From positions 1 through 22,810 of IMG/VR virus record IMGVR_UViG_3300029998_000117: a stretch of 22,810 bases of DNA; one strand, 5' to 3'. The DNA is from a virus. Every line of letters starts with the position of its first letter. Position 1 is the stretch's first letter. Under the pieces are notes generated by a model, which was not told the origin of the DNA, did no database searches, and saw only the letters and a program-made list of their open reading frames with translations. Shown here in pieces: positions 1 to 8,399 of this stretch. Both the position numbers and the translations under genes were made by a program.

Positions 1-82
1 ATTATTTCTTTCCACTAATATCTCAAATTTAATTTCTAGTCTATTCTAAAATATATTAGAAGAATAATTTAAATTCAAAATC
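1..82 (+). other. Leader upstream of the first tail fibre gene
   Basis: This very AT-rich stretch precedes the first gene. A small inverted repeat, ttctaa (44-49) and ttagaa (56-61), lies in its middle. I see no TAnnTTTG promoter element and no T-tract that would make the hairpin a terminator. The window edge cuts it, so whether it is an intergenic gap or the tail of an upstream gene's leader cannot be decided. Confidence 0.3.
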
Positions 83-3000
83 ATGAAATTTTATCAAGAT
101 AGTGACGATCTAACATGGCACTTGGATGATGGAGTGCAAGATATACTTCTCGTTCAGGGAGAAATTGGAATGTCTGAAAGCAATGGATATTTTACCGTAT
201 ATTATATAAACAAAACGGGCAAATCTTTGGCGTGGGCACTTCCAACACAATTCCAGAAAGAAGATGGGACTTTTTATACTTCAAGATCAGATTTTTTTGG
301 AGCTGTAAAAGGTTTTTTCTTAGTAGCCGGAACTAATAGTCCTACAACTGGAACACTATTGGTTTCGGCTGGAACCGCTGTAAAACCATCTATAACATAC
401 GCCCTTGGAAATGTTACTATTGGTGCTGGAACATATTGGCTATACAAAAACTCAAATTTTACTGGAGGGATAGTGGAATGTAATATAAAAACAGATACTA
501 CATTTACCACAGCCGAGACAGGAACCACTTATTACGCTTATGCAGATTACAATAATGGTATTCCAGCAATCAAATTCACTTCAGATGTTTCAGTTATTAA
601 TTATTCAAACAACTGTGTTCTTTATACTTTTGTATGTAACGTTGATTTCACTTGTTCAATAATAGACTGGGATGAGCCAGCGTTGGGTCTTCCAGATAAA
701 CTTTTGAAAAGGCTTGTTGAGTGTAGGAGATTTGAAAGAGCTAACGGTTTAGAATTGAGTTCTGATAGCTCTCAACATATTCATATAAATGAGGGTGTAA
801 TTTGGCAAGGGTCGTTTAAAAATGTTATTCCTTCATTTGCAAGTGAAACATCACCAAATATATTATTCCAGCGAATTCACAACACAACAACTGATATTTG
901 GCGTAGAGATGCCGTAACGACTTATCCAAACACTCAGTATGATAATGGAGATGGAACACTAGCAACCCTCACAGATGGGTCTTATGGGGTTATTTGGGTA
1001 TACAAGAGTATGTCTGATAATCTTAAAAATGCTCATATAGTTTTGGGCACAAAATCCTATACTCTGGAAGAGGCTAAGCAAAGTCAACCCGGACAAGTTC
1101 CTCCAGCTTTAAATACGAACGATGTTCTTGTTGGAAGAATTATAATCAAAAAAGGCGACACTACGGCCACGCAAATAGATAGCGCATTTGCTGCTACATT
1201 TGCAGGAAGTGCTTCTTATCAAATAGTAGTCGGCTCTCCAGTATATTTCCATGTTGATAATACACGTACAGACTCATTTGTTCCAGACGGAAGCTTAGCT
1301 AAACCATTTGCAAAGATTGGTGATGCTTTTGCTAAAATTACGGACCTCACAAAATCGTATTGTATTGATGTTGCGCCAAGTTTGTATAATGAACCGGTGG
1401 CATATAATGTTCCGGCAGCTCCATTTATATTACACGGAAATGGATCCACGTTTACGTTTACAAGCGTTACCATAAATAATTTGTACAATATTGATAACTT
1501 GTACTCAATTGGCAACATAACTTATGCGTTTACAGGAGCAACAAGATCAATGAGACAAGGTGGTTCAATTGACGGAGACGTTGTTGTGGCTGGTTTTGAA
1601 GATTTTAAGTCAGTAAATTTTACTGGTGGACACACAACTTCCGTAAGCGCGAACTCAAATCCATTGTTTAGTCATTGTACGGTAGGTCAAAAATTCAAAA
1701 GCTTAGACCCAACTTCCGTATTGACGATTAATGATTGCAGTTTTAATCGTCCTTCTGTTGATGATTACAACATAGATATGGCGTTAGGTGGCGTACTTGT
1801 TTTGAAAGGCGGTTTGATGGTAAATAAGGGTACTACAAAAGTAAACATAAATCTTGCGGGTGCTAGTACTTCTTCATCTGCCCCAAGTATGCTATCTGGC
1901 GTAATATGTAGTTCTGGAATTATTTCAGGAACAGCGTATGCTATTTTAAGTTCTGACAATATTATTCCTTATTTATCAGGTACAGCGATACATTATGCAA
2001 TGGGGGCTACGTCTAATACTTCAATGTTTGGAGTAACGACTTCTACAGCTAATGCTTATGTTATAACGGTACCTGGATTAATAACCGGATATACTGCCGG
2101 AATGGAAGTAACGTTTATTCCTAATTTCACAAATACTGGAGATAGCACATTCAATATTAATGGTCTAGGTGCAGGTTCGGTAAAACGAGGAAGTTTTATA
2201 ACAGACTCCAGCTTGCAAGTGTCAGATATTGAAAAAGGTGTATTGTGCGTTGCTAAATATGATGGGACATATTGGAGGGTTATGAATCCGCGTACACAAT
2301 CTACTACAAACAAAAATAATTTAACAGCTTCTGCGGCACCGGCAGTTACAGATGATATAAATAAAGGATATTCTGCCGGATCAATGTGGATATATAATGG
2401 TACAACTTACACGTGTTCTTCTTCAGTTGCTGGAGCTGCTGTGTGGGTTTCAAGTGCAGATACATATTACTTTGATACATGGGCTAGTTTGGTTGCTGCA
2501 ATTTCTGTCACGGGTACTACTTATGTCGGTAAATACTGTGATGTAACAAATGCAAATGGCGGACCATCTTCTAATGCAACTTACGTTTCTAGTTCAGGTT
2601 CGGTAACAAATCCAATTGTTGATGGTGGTGAAGCGATTTATAAAATAACTCAACAAGGTACAACTTATACGGTAGTTTGTAATAACAGAACTGTAACCAA
2701 TCCCATTATCACATCGGTAATGTTGAGCGCTACAAACAAACCAACAGCGGCAGGTTACTATATTTTTACAGTAACGCCTAGTAATGGAATTCCAGCCGGA
2801 ACCGCTTTGAATGATATAGTTTATTATAATGGTACAACATGGGCGTTATGGCAAAAATATGCTTCAGCAACTACAGTTTTGGTTGCTGGTGCGTCTTTAA
2901 ATACACAAGTAACTTGGCGTAAGTTTCAGGGGACATGGATGAGCACAGCGGACGAATATGTTCCAGACGGAAATGAATATCAAACTGGTAAATTATATAA

Positions 3001-3274
3001 CAATAAACCTGTTTATAGAAAATGTGCTACTGGAACAATGACTACAACCTCTACTCAAAATGCAAATGCTGGCTTTAGTGTTCCTGTTACCGGAACTATA
3101 TTGTCAATTGCTGGAGTTTGTTTAAGAACAGATAACAAAACAATTACAATTACTGGAATTGGAGAAGCCGAAATATTAGTTGATAACACTAATGGAAATG
3201 TTGTTACATGGACAAGTTCTTCTTTATATTTGGGAAGACCGTTTACAGCATGGGTAGAATATACAAAATCTTAA
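83..3274 (+). CDS. Large modular tail fibre / tail spike protein
   Basis: A 1063-residue protein, probably an adhesin reaching the host surface. No enzyme motif or transmembrane segment is visible. The N-terminal third is Thr/Ser/Gly/Asn-rich and beta-like. Around residues 388-415 the pattern DGSLAKPFAKI resembles the entry of right-handed beta-helix spikes (D-G-[ST]-x-x-x-P-[FY]-x-T-I), and regularly spaced short hydrophobic strands follow to about residue 600. Residues about 652-735 match a widespread tail-fibre module (TANAYVITV ... NTGDSTFNINGLG ... YDGTYW). Residues about 750-795 match another (TDD-x4-GY-x2-GS-x-W ... C-x7-GAAVW). A related YNGTTW motif recurs near residue 915. Length, repetitiveness and position before the baseplate genes support a fibre or spike. 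Substrate and any depolymerase activity cannot be read from the sequence. The start is the first ATG after an A/T-rich leader, and the next gene follows after 1 base. Confidence 0.82.
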   Translation: MKFYQDSDDLTWHLDDGVQDILLVQGEIGMSESNGYFTVYYINKTGKSLAWALPTQFQKEDGTFYTSRSDFFGAVKGFFLVAGTNSPTTGTLLVSAGTAVKPSITYALGNVTIGAGTYWLYKNSNFTGGIVECNIKTDTTFTTAETGTTYYAYADYNNGIPAIKFTSDVSVINYSNNCVLYTFVCNVDFTCSIIDWDEPALGLPDKLLKRLVECRRFERANGLELSSDSSQHIHINEGVIWQGSFKNVIPSFASETSPNILFQRIHNTTTDIWRRDAVTTYPNTQYDNGDGTLATLTDGSYGVIWVYKSMSDNLKNAHIVLGTKSYTLEEAKQSQPGQVPPALNTNDVLVGRIIIKKGDTTATQIDSAFAATFAGSASYQIVVGSPVYFHVDNTRTDSFVPDGSLAKPFAKIGDAFAKITDLTKSYCIDVAPSLYNEPVAYNVPAAPFILHGNGSTFTFTSVTINNLYNIDNLYSIGNITYAFTGATRSMRQGGSIDGDVVVAGFEDFKSVNFTGGHTTSVSANSNPLFSHCTVGQKFKSLDPTSVLTINDCSFNRPSVDDYNIDMALGGVLVLKGGLMVNKGTTKVNINLAGASTSSSAPSMLSGVICSSGIISGTAYAILSSDNIIPYLSGTAIHYAMGATSNTSMFGVTTSTANAYVITVPGLITGYTAGMEVTFIPNFTNTGDSTFNINGLGAGSVKRGSFITDSSLQVSDIEKGVLCVAKYDGTYWRVMNPRTQSTTNKNNLTASAAPAVTDDINKGYSAGSMWIYNGTTYTCSSSVAGAAVWVSSADTYYFDTWASLVAAISVTGTTYVGKYCDVTNANGGPSSNATYVSSSGSVTNPIVDGGEAIYKITQQGTTYTVVCNNRTVTNPIITSVMLSATNKPTAAGYYIFTVTPSNGIPAGTALNDIVYYNGTTWALWQKYASATTVLVAGASLNTQVTWRKFQGTWMSTADEYVPDGNEYQTGKLYNNKPVYRKCATGTMTTTSTQNANAGFSVPVTGTILSIAGVCLRTDNKTITITGIGEAEILVDNTNGNVVTWTSSSLYLGRPFTAWVEYTKS

Positions 3275-3275
3275 A

Positions 3276-3956
3276 ATGAGTAGATTAGATATACAAATAA
3301 AAGTATCAATAGGCGATGTAGTAGTAAGTGATCAAAATTCACTTACTACTTATCCCTTTAGCTGGATAGGAAGTAATGAAACTTCAGTGTTCGGTCAAAT
3401 AACTATACCTTCTATTTGGGATTCTGATTATATCAAAAAGATTCTACAAAATGATGGAATAGCTATAAAAATACCTTATACCCCAACTTATAAAAATATT
3501 GTAATATATATTGTTGAAGACAATGGCAATTTTGATTTAATAAAGTCAATATTCGATAATCTGTATTATTTCCCAGTATATTCTACAATTTATAATTCAA
3601 GCGAGGAACAAATGAAAGCCTCTGGGTTATTCAGAATAAATTCGGATGGAAATTATATTCTGAAAATAATTAATTCAAAAGCTTATATATACTCGGCTGT
3701 CGCTTCAGATTTTAATAAAGTAGACGCTAACATTCAGAACAAGAATTGCTTATTGAAATGCGTTCCTTCTAATAATTATAGGTATCCATCAAGTGGAGTT
3801 GGACTAATAAGGTTTATACAAAATAACGATATCCAAAATGACTTAGCTTCTACTATAAAAGAACAATTCGCTTCAGACGGTGTTACTGTAGAAAATGCAT
3901 CATACGACTCTACTACTGGAGAATTACAGTTGGAATTAAATTACGAAGACCTATGA
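3276..3956 (+). CDS. Hypothetical tail/baseplate-associated protein
   Basis: A 226-residue protein that I do not recognise. It is Asn/Ile/Tyr/Ser-rich, predicted mostly beta, and has no signal peptide or membrane helix. The C-terminal section (about 165-226) has a mixed pattern with a Lys/Glu-containing helix, then alternating short strands ending TGELQLELNYEDL, a motif style often seen in baseplate subunits. It starts 1 base after the large fibre gene. Its stop overlaps the next start in an ATGA arrangement (3953-3956), so it is almost certainly co-translated with the LysM-like tail protein. By context it is a structural tail or baseplate component. An 11-bp perfect inverted repeat lies in codons 15-25. 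The function is inferred from position alone. Confidence 0.6.
   Translation: MSRLDIQIKVSIGDVVVSDQNSLTTYPFSWIGSNETSVFGQITIPSIWDSDYIKKILQNDGIAIKIPYTPTYKNIVIYIVEDNGNFDLIKSIFDNLYYFPVYSTIYNSSEEQMKASGLFRINSDGNYILKIINSKAYIYSAVASDFNKVDANIQNKNCLLKCVPSNNYRYPSSGVGLIRFIQNNDIQNDLASTIKEQFASDGVTVENASYDSTTGELQLELNYEDL
3320..3350 (+). repeat. Perfect 11-bp inverted repeat near a gene start
   Basis: Arms agtagtaagtg (3320-3330) and cacttactact (3340-3350) are exact reverse complements around a 9-base loop. They lie about 45 bases inside the 226-residue coding region, where they encode VVVSDQNSLTT. No T-run follows, so it is not an intrinsic terminator. It could fold in mRNA and modulate translation of the early codons, or be a DNA-level protein site. 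Confidence 0.55.
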
Positions 3957-4909
3957 GTTTAGCTACATATACTGCGAAGAATCAACAAAACATTTATGAT
4001 GTTTCAATGGCCATATATGGATCTATTGAGGGAATTTATGATCTTCTTGTAAACAATGAAGATTTATCTCTTGATGGAGGAGTTAATGCTGGAGATGTGT
4101 TGAATTACAATACTGACAATGTGGTTAATTCAGACATTGTAGATTATTTCACAAACAATTCAATAGTACCAAAGAATTCAGAAAGATCGTCTTATTACAA
4201 AGATACGGGAAGTTTGGAGATAAAAATGATGTTTTCTATATTGCCAGGTTATACAGATGTTTATTTAAGTATGTCTGGATCTGGTACGGTAGTTATTGAT
4301 TGGGGAGACAATAGTGATCTGCAAACAATAAACTTGGTAAGTGGTAACACTCCAGTAAAATACCCCCATTATTTTGATGATGAAACGGATGAAAGGAAAA
4401 TATTTGTATATGGAGATTTTTCATTTGATACTTTAGATTTGTCCGGAATAAGTGGAATGATGTATTTATTTTCACATATAACGGTTAGAAAGTTCTATTG
4501 TTCGAATAACAATATATCATTCGGGGGGCTATTCTTATTTGATAATACGAATAATGTGGAACTTTCAAATGCTGATATTTCTACATTATTACCGATAAAA
4601 GATATGCAGTTGTCCAATTTAAAGTTGATTGGCTTTAATTATAGTGATAACTCATATATTGATGAGTATCTTATATATGTTGCTGGGAATTATGGAGAAC
4701 GCCCATATTGTAATGTTACAATGGATTGCATACCTTCTGGAACATATCAAGAACCTCAAAAAGATGTAAATGGAAATTATATAATATCCAGTGGAATGGG
4801 AGCTATATGGGTAATTACTCATGAAGAATCCTGGAATACGCCATCACATTGGATATTTAAAATATACAATAGCAATAGTTCATTTGTAGAGTATGAATAT
4901 GGAAAATAA
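3953..4909 (+). CDS. LysM-like / PKD-like / leucine-rich tail protein
   Basis: A 318-residue protein with at least three regions. Residues 1-52 (YTAKNQQNIYDVSMAIYGS ... INAGDVLNY-like spacing) look like a LysM or tail-protein-X domain, which in phages links tail-tube/baseplate parts and may contact peptidoglycan. Residues about 90-150 carry the PKD/Ig-like hallmark IDWGDNSD (D116-W117-G118-D119), a beta-sandwich typical of surface adhesion. Residues about 155-240 have leucine-rich-repeat-like steps (LDLSGI, FYCSNNNISF, VELSNADIS, LSNLKLIGF). The C-terminus is an unassigned aromatic-rich domain. No signal peptide or membrane segment is visible. It overlaps the upstream gene by 4 bases and is followed 8 bases later by the baseplate J-like gene. 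LysM proteins often flank baseplate genes in tail modules, so a baseplate hub or spike-decoration role is likely. The domain calls are by eye. Confidence 0.65.
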   Translation: MSLATYTAKNQQNIYDVSMAIYGSIEGIYDLLVNNEDLSLDGGVNAGDVLNYNTDNVVNSDIVDYFTNNSIVPKNSERSSYYKDTGSLEIKMMFSILPGYTDVYLSMSGSGTVVIDWGDNSDLQTINLVSGNTPVKYPHYFDDETDERKIFVYGDFSFDTLDLSGISGMMYLFSHITVRKFYCSNNNISFGGLFLFDNTNNVELSNADISTLLPIKDMQLSNLKLIGFNYSDNSYIDEYLIYVAGNYGERPYCNVTMDCIPSGTYQEPQKDVNGNYIISSGMGAIWVITHEESWNTPSHWIFKIYNSNSSFVEYEYGK

Positions 4910-4917
4910 TAAGCACA

Positions 4918-5805
4918 ATGGCAAGAACATTAAGTACGATATATAATTCGGCAGTAACAGAAAGGAATAAGTATCTCAAACTTACTGAGTTAACAAATAC
5001 TTCAAAAATGAGTATTCTTGATGCAATAACTTATGTTGCAGCAAGTTTGGTTTATTCATTTGAAACCATATTAGATGTATTTACAGTTGATATGGCGAAC
5101 ACTTATGCAAACAGAATCAATGGCACTCCAGGATATTATGCAAATGCACTTCTTAAATTTCAGTATGGTGACGCACTTACTGTCAGTAGTGACGGTTCAC
5201 AATTTCAATATTCCTCTGTTGACACTACTAAACGCATTATTACCAAGGTTGCTTATGAAGAAAAGTACGCCTCGGACTTCAAGGATAATGTGTTAGTACT
5301 AAAGGTTGCCAAGGGGGATGTTGGAAGTTTAGCTAGATTGAATACAGATGAGCTTACGTCCGCTACAGCATATATTAATCAGATTAAATTTGCAGGGGTT
5401 AAAACTGGAGTAATAAGTAGAATAGGAGATGTGTTGGTTCCCAGGGTAACTGTTTACTATGATGGAAAGGTTACTGAAGATGTCTTGCGTACCAATGTAC
5501 AGACAGCTCTTGATACCTACATATATAATATGGGGTTTGATACGGCTATATTTGTCCAAAATATAATTGATGCTATTAAGGGTGCTGACAATGTTACGGA
5601 TGTTTATATAGACCCTAATGCCACTCAGACACAGGGAATTTATATGGCTTCTTATGACGACAACGATGCACTTGGAGCGTTAACGAAAATAGATCGAGTA
5701 GCAACAACATCCAGCGGATATTTAAAAGAAAGTTCTGTAACCGGATTAGAAGCCGCGTTGCCTACGTTCGCGAATGCAATCACAGTAAAGCTTGAAACGG
5801 AATGA
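4918..5805 (+). CDS. Baseplate J-like (wedge) protein
   Basis: A 295-residue protein. The opening (ARTLSTIYNSAVTERNKYL) followed by a long helical region, a YANRINGTPGYYANALLKFQYG segment split around residue 75, central beta strands and a repeated two-lobed alpha/beta C-terminal half resembles the baseplate J/gp6 family, which forms the wedge ring of contractile tails. The segment PRVTVYYDGKVTEDVL, then a helix TNVQTALDTYIYNMGFD and ADNVTDVYI, is the kind of J-domain pattern seen in that family. Neighbours agree: a LysM-like protein lies upstream and a shorter baseplate-type protein overlaps downstream (ATGA at 5802-5805). Length matches compact Bacteroidetes-phage versions. The similarity is structural in style, so the family call is moderate; baseplate placement itself is more certain. 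Confidence 0.6.
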   Translation: MARTLSTIYNSAVTERNKYLKLTELTNTSKMSILDAITYVAASLVYSFETILDVFTVDMANTYANRINGTPGYYANALLKFQYGDALTVSSDGSQFQYSSVDTTKRIITKVAYEEKYASDFKDNVLVLKVAKGDVGSLARLNTDELTSATAYINQIKFAGVKTGVISRIGDVLVPRVTVYYDGKVTEDVLRTNVQTALDTYIYNMGFDTAIFVQNIIDAIKGADNVTDVYIDPNATQTQGIYMASYDDNDALGALTKIDRVATTSSGYLKESSVTGLEAALPTFANAITVKLETE

Positions 5806-6341
5806 GAAGTTATTATGTAAATATACCAAAGATGATTAATCAGTTATTCCCCTATTATTTAGGTGGAAGACGGTTGATCATCTTTACACAAGCTATTTGC
5901 CATCCGTTAGTAGATTTAGCTGAAACATTCAGAGATTGGGCTACAGAAAGTAGAATAGAAGCCTCAATGACTTCTCAGATAATAATGTTTGAATGGTTTC
6001 TGAATAAACAATTTGGAAAATATTTATTGGATTCTACAAATGTAATATCAATTCACGATAATTCTATGGGTGGTGTCCCTATTTATCCAGAAGCATTTGT
6101 AACTACGGATGATCTAGTTGTTTATGAAGAAGGTGAAACGATAGTACCAGGTAAGCCTACAAAAGCCTTCTATTATGAATCTGGAACTGATCAAATTCAA
6201 ACAGCAACATATAGTTTTGTTGTAAATTGCCCTCCAATAAATACAGCATTAATTGCTCAGGAAGATTTGAAGATAAAAATAGCCTATTTTGTTGATAGAT
6301 ACAAGTTGGCTGGGAAAAAATATATTATAACATTTAATTGA
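5802..6341 (+). CDS. Probable baseplate/tail protein after the J-like gene
   Basis: A 179-residue protein beginning MRSYYVNIPKMINQLFPYYL and containing a helical first half with many aromatic residues, then a beta-rich second half with DDLVVYEEGETIVPG and a final YFVDRYKLAGKKYIITF strand pair. I do not recognise a catalytic motif. Its start overlaps the J-like stop by 4 bases and a tail fibre follows after 1 base. In many phages the J gene is followed by a gpI-like protein that connects the baseplate to fibres, and this gene has that position and approximate size. The role is inferred from order and not from a recognised domain. Confidence 0.55.
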   Translation: MRSYYVNIPKMINQLFPYYLGGRRLIIFTQAICHPLVDLAETFRDWATESRIEASMTSQIIMFEWFLNKQFGKYLLDSTNVISIHDNSMGGVPIYPEAFVTTDDLVVYEEGETIVPGKPTKAFYYESGTDQIQTATYSFVVNCPPINTALIAQEDLKIKIAYFVDRYKLAGKKYIITFN

Positions 6342-6342
6342 T

Positions 6343-8163
6343 ATGAAAGAATTTGCAGCACAAACTGGAGGAAGATACGTATACATAGAAGATATTTTGA
6401 ACTTGCAAAATTTATCTCTAGCATTTTCAAATATGTTTTCAGGATGTGGAAACTTTATAATAAGCGGATGCCAGTTGGTGTCCGGTGGAGTTACTGAAGG
6501 TTACGTAAATATCAATGGTAAGATAAGATATTGTGCATCTTCCAGTACATTATCAACGTGGCCTATTTACATAACCGAACATGAAACGGACGAGACAATA
6601 ACTTATGCTGATTCAAATGTAAAGGTTGGAAGGAAGATTTATGATACTGTAATAAATACAGTAGCACCTACAGATGGCTCTCAGTACATAACTATGGCTC
6701 AGGATGGAACTACAGTTAGAATGAAAGATGCGTTCTTCGGTAAATACTCTTTAATACTAGATCCACAAGTTGCATCTCAGTCTGTAAATAAGCCCATTAC
6801 ATTTAATGGAAAGATTACAGCTTCAGGTGCGATCTCTTCAGTTTCTCCAATAGACATGACTTCCGGAACATACGATTTAAATTTTTCATATGATACATCC
6901 GGGAATCTATCAATACAATCTAAAATTTCAGATACAGTAATTCAAAAGATAACTGTTTCTGTGGATGGGGCATTTGGATTTTACAGAAATGGAGTTTTGT
7001 TAGCGTCACTTACCAAGGATTACTTCCAGGTAAACGTAAATGTGCTTTGTAATTATATAAAGGGTGGAAATATAGTTGTTACTGGAAATAATATTTATAA
7101 TTCTGGAGTTGGCTCGGATGATGGAAAACTTAGCATAAATATGTTAGGCTACAACGGGCTTACGGGGTACTTTTTAGGCACCGAAATAGGAGATGGTAAA
7201 GGTAACACATTTGCATACTTTGATCCAAAAAACAGTGTTTCTACAGTATATAGTCCATTCTATTCTTCCAGCTCATTGCCGGTAGGGTTTGGACTTAACC
7301 ACAACACGCTGCCTAAGACGGATCTTACTCTTACGAAATATATTCTTTTCAGTGATAAAGATAAGTCTTCTATGGCTACACTTGGATATACTTCTATTAC
7401 CGATGCAAATTTCTACATAAATAACTCGATCGGTAATTTAGTGTTACAAAATAATGTAAATGTCACTGGGGTATTTTCTGTTGGAGGAATTGACATTTCT
7501 CAAACGTATGCTACAAACGCAGCACTAACTTCATTATCAAATGCAGCAGCAATTTCAGCTAATGTGTATTCAAAAACAGATGCTGATAATAGATTTGCAA
7601 AACTATCTGGAGGTTTTACTCAACTTATAACAGCTATTGGTGGAGACGCTGCAACCGCAAAGGCTACTTTATGTGATCAGATAGGAGCACTTAATTTAGT
7701 TGGAGTGACAAATAATTGTGCAATAAAAACTCAATTGTTTGCTGATATGGTTGCTAATGGATTGAATACTTCTTCTCCAACATATACCACCGATTTAGAC
7801 ACAAGGAAAAGAGCATTGTGCACAAATATAGGTGCCGCTTATGCAACTGATACTCAGGCCAAATTAAAGGACACTGGATGGATATTGATAAGTACCGGGT
7901 TATATGTTAGGCAAATAGGTAATATTGTAAATGTTCAGGGCAATTTTGTAGATACTGGGGCAACCGGAACATTATATAGTTTGCCTACAAGCATTGACCC
8001 TCCTACATACGGCTTGTCTTGGGAATATACCTCAATATATTCGGGAGACCAAAATTACGGAATGCAAATGCAAATTGATGCAGGTTCCAGAGATATAAAA
8101 GTATTGAGTAATCGTAGAGGTAATGGATATACTCATTATATATCACAAGTTTATTTTGTATAA
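6343..8163 (+). CDS. Second tail fibre protein
   Basis: A 606-residue fibre-type protein. The N-terminus (about 1-110) begins with a polar segment leading into NLSLAFSNMFSGCGNFIISG and VNINGKIRY, a pattern I associate with N-terminal anchoring domains of Bacteroidetes-phage fibres. Residues about 110-380 are Thr/Ser/Gly/Asn-rich strands. Around residue 407 the motif NVYSKTDADNRFAKLSGG is a classic fibre-shaft element (YSKT-[ED]-AD-x-RF). Residues about 425-505 are Ala-rich with repeated CxxIGA-type steps. From about residue 510 (DTGWILISTGLYVRQIGNIV) the sequence resembles a small globular receptor-binding tip. It follows the gpI-position gene by 1 base, as expected for a baseplate-attached fibre. 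Receptor specificity cannot be inferred. Confidence 0.78.
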   Translation: MKEFAAQTGGRYVYIEDILNLQNLSLAFSNMFSGCGNFIISGCQLVSGGVTEGYVNINGKIRYCASSSTLSTWPIYITEHETDETITYADSNVKVGRKIYDTVINTVAPTDGSQYITMAQDGTTVRMKDAFFGKYSLILDPQVASQSVNKPITFNGKITASGAISSVSPIDMTSGTYDLNFSYDTSGNLSIQSKISDTVIQKITVSVDGAFGFYRNGVLLASLTKDYFQVNVNVLCNYIKGGNIVVTGNNIYNSGVGSDDGKLSINMLGYNGLTGYFLGTEIGDGKGNTFAYFDPKNSVSTVYSPFYSSSSLPVGFGLNHNTLPKTDLTLTKYILFSDKDKSSMATLGYTSITDANFYINNSIGNLVLQNNVNVTGVFSVGGIDISQTYATNAALTSLSNAAAISANVYSKTDADNRFAKLSGGFTQLITAIGGDAATAKATLCDQIGALNLVGVTNNCAIKTQLFADMVANGLNTSSPTYTTDLDTRKRALCTNIGAAYATDTQAKLKDTGWILISTGLYVRQIGNIVNVQGNFVDTGATGTLYSLPTSIDPPTYGLSWEYTSIYSGDQNYGMQMQIDAGSRDIKVLSNRRGNGYTHYISQVYFV

Positions 8164-8174
8164 ATTAAATAGTT

Positions 8175-8399
8175 ATGAGAATAGTAGATTATGCTGGAGA
8201 TGTCACCAGTCAGAAAAACATTCAATCTGTAAAAATTGTTCAACAAACAATTATTCCGGAGATCAAAATAACAGAAAAAGTTGTTGAACAACCAAAAGAG
8301 GAGAAAAAAGTAGATGAACCAGTTATTGAACCAGCCCCAAGAACTTCCACGGAAACGAAAGAAGAGGATGGGGAGAAAGAGAAAGAAGAGAAGGTTTGA
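8175..8399 (+). CDS. Small acidic/lysine-rich protein, possible first half of a recoded gene
   Basis: A 74-residue reading frame beginning MRIVDYAGDVTSQKNIQSVK, 11 bases after the second fibre gene. The first ~40 residues look like an ordered beta/alpha fragment. Residues about 40-74 are a low-complexity Glu/Lys/Pro tail (QPKEEKKVDEP ... EEDGEKEKEEKV). It ends in TGA at 8397-8399, immediately upstream of a 13-bp hairpin. The +1 frame then stays open to 8691 and encodes a more globular sequence. It may be a separate small protein that overlaps its neighbour, or the 5' part of a +1 frameshift gene (see findings). No function is recognised. Confidence 0.5.
   Translation: MRIVDYAGDVTSQKNIQSVKIVQQTIIPEIKITEKVVEQPKEEKKVDEPVIEPAPRTSTETKEEDGEKEKEEKV

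Noticed and set aside
274-528. Minus-strand open frames across the tail fibre and other genes
   Set aside because: All lie opposite long + strand genes with clear protein features, have no leader or conserved motif, and look like frame shadows.
1278-2973. Shared 13-base string gttccagacggaa at about 1279 and 2960 as a direct repeat
   Set aside because: Both encode short VPDG motifs in the fibre and show no flanking identity, so it is likely coincidence of codon choice.
5075-5296. 73-residue + strand frame inside the J-like gene
   Set aside because: It is fully contained in a well-supported gene in another frame and has unnatural composition.
8314-8367. Upstream ATG (8314) giving a longer N-terminus for the second small gene
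   Set aside because: The added 18 residues are Arg/Lys/Pro-rich and mirror the E/K-rich other frame, so they look like a shadow; the possibility is kept in the entry notes.
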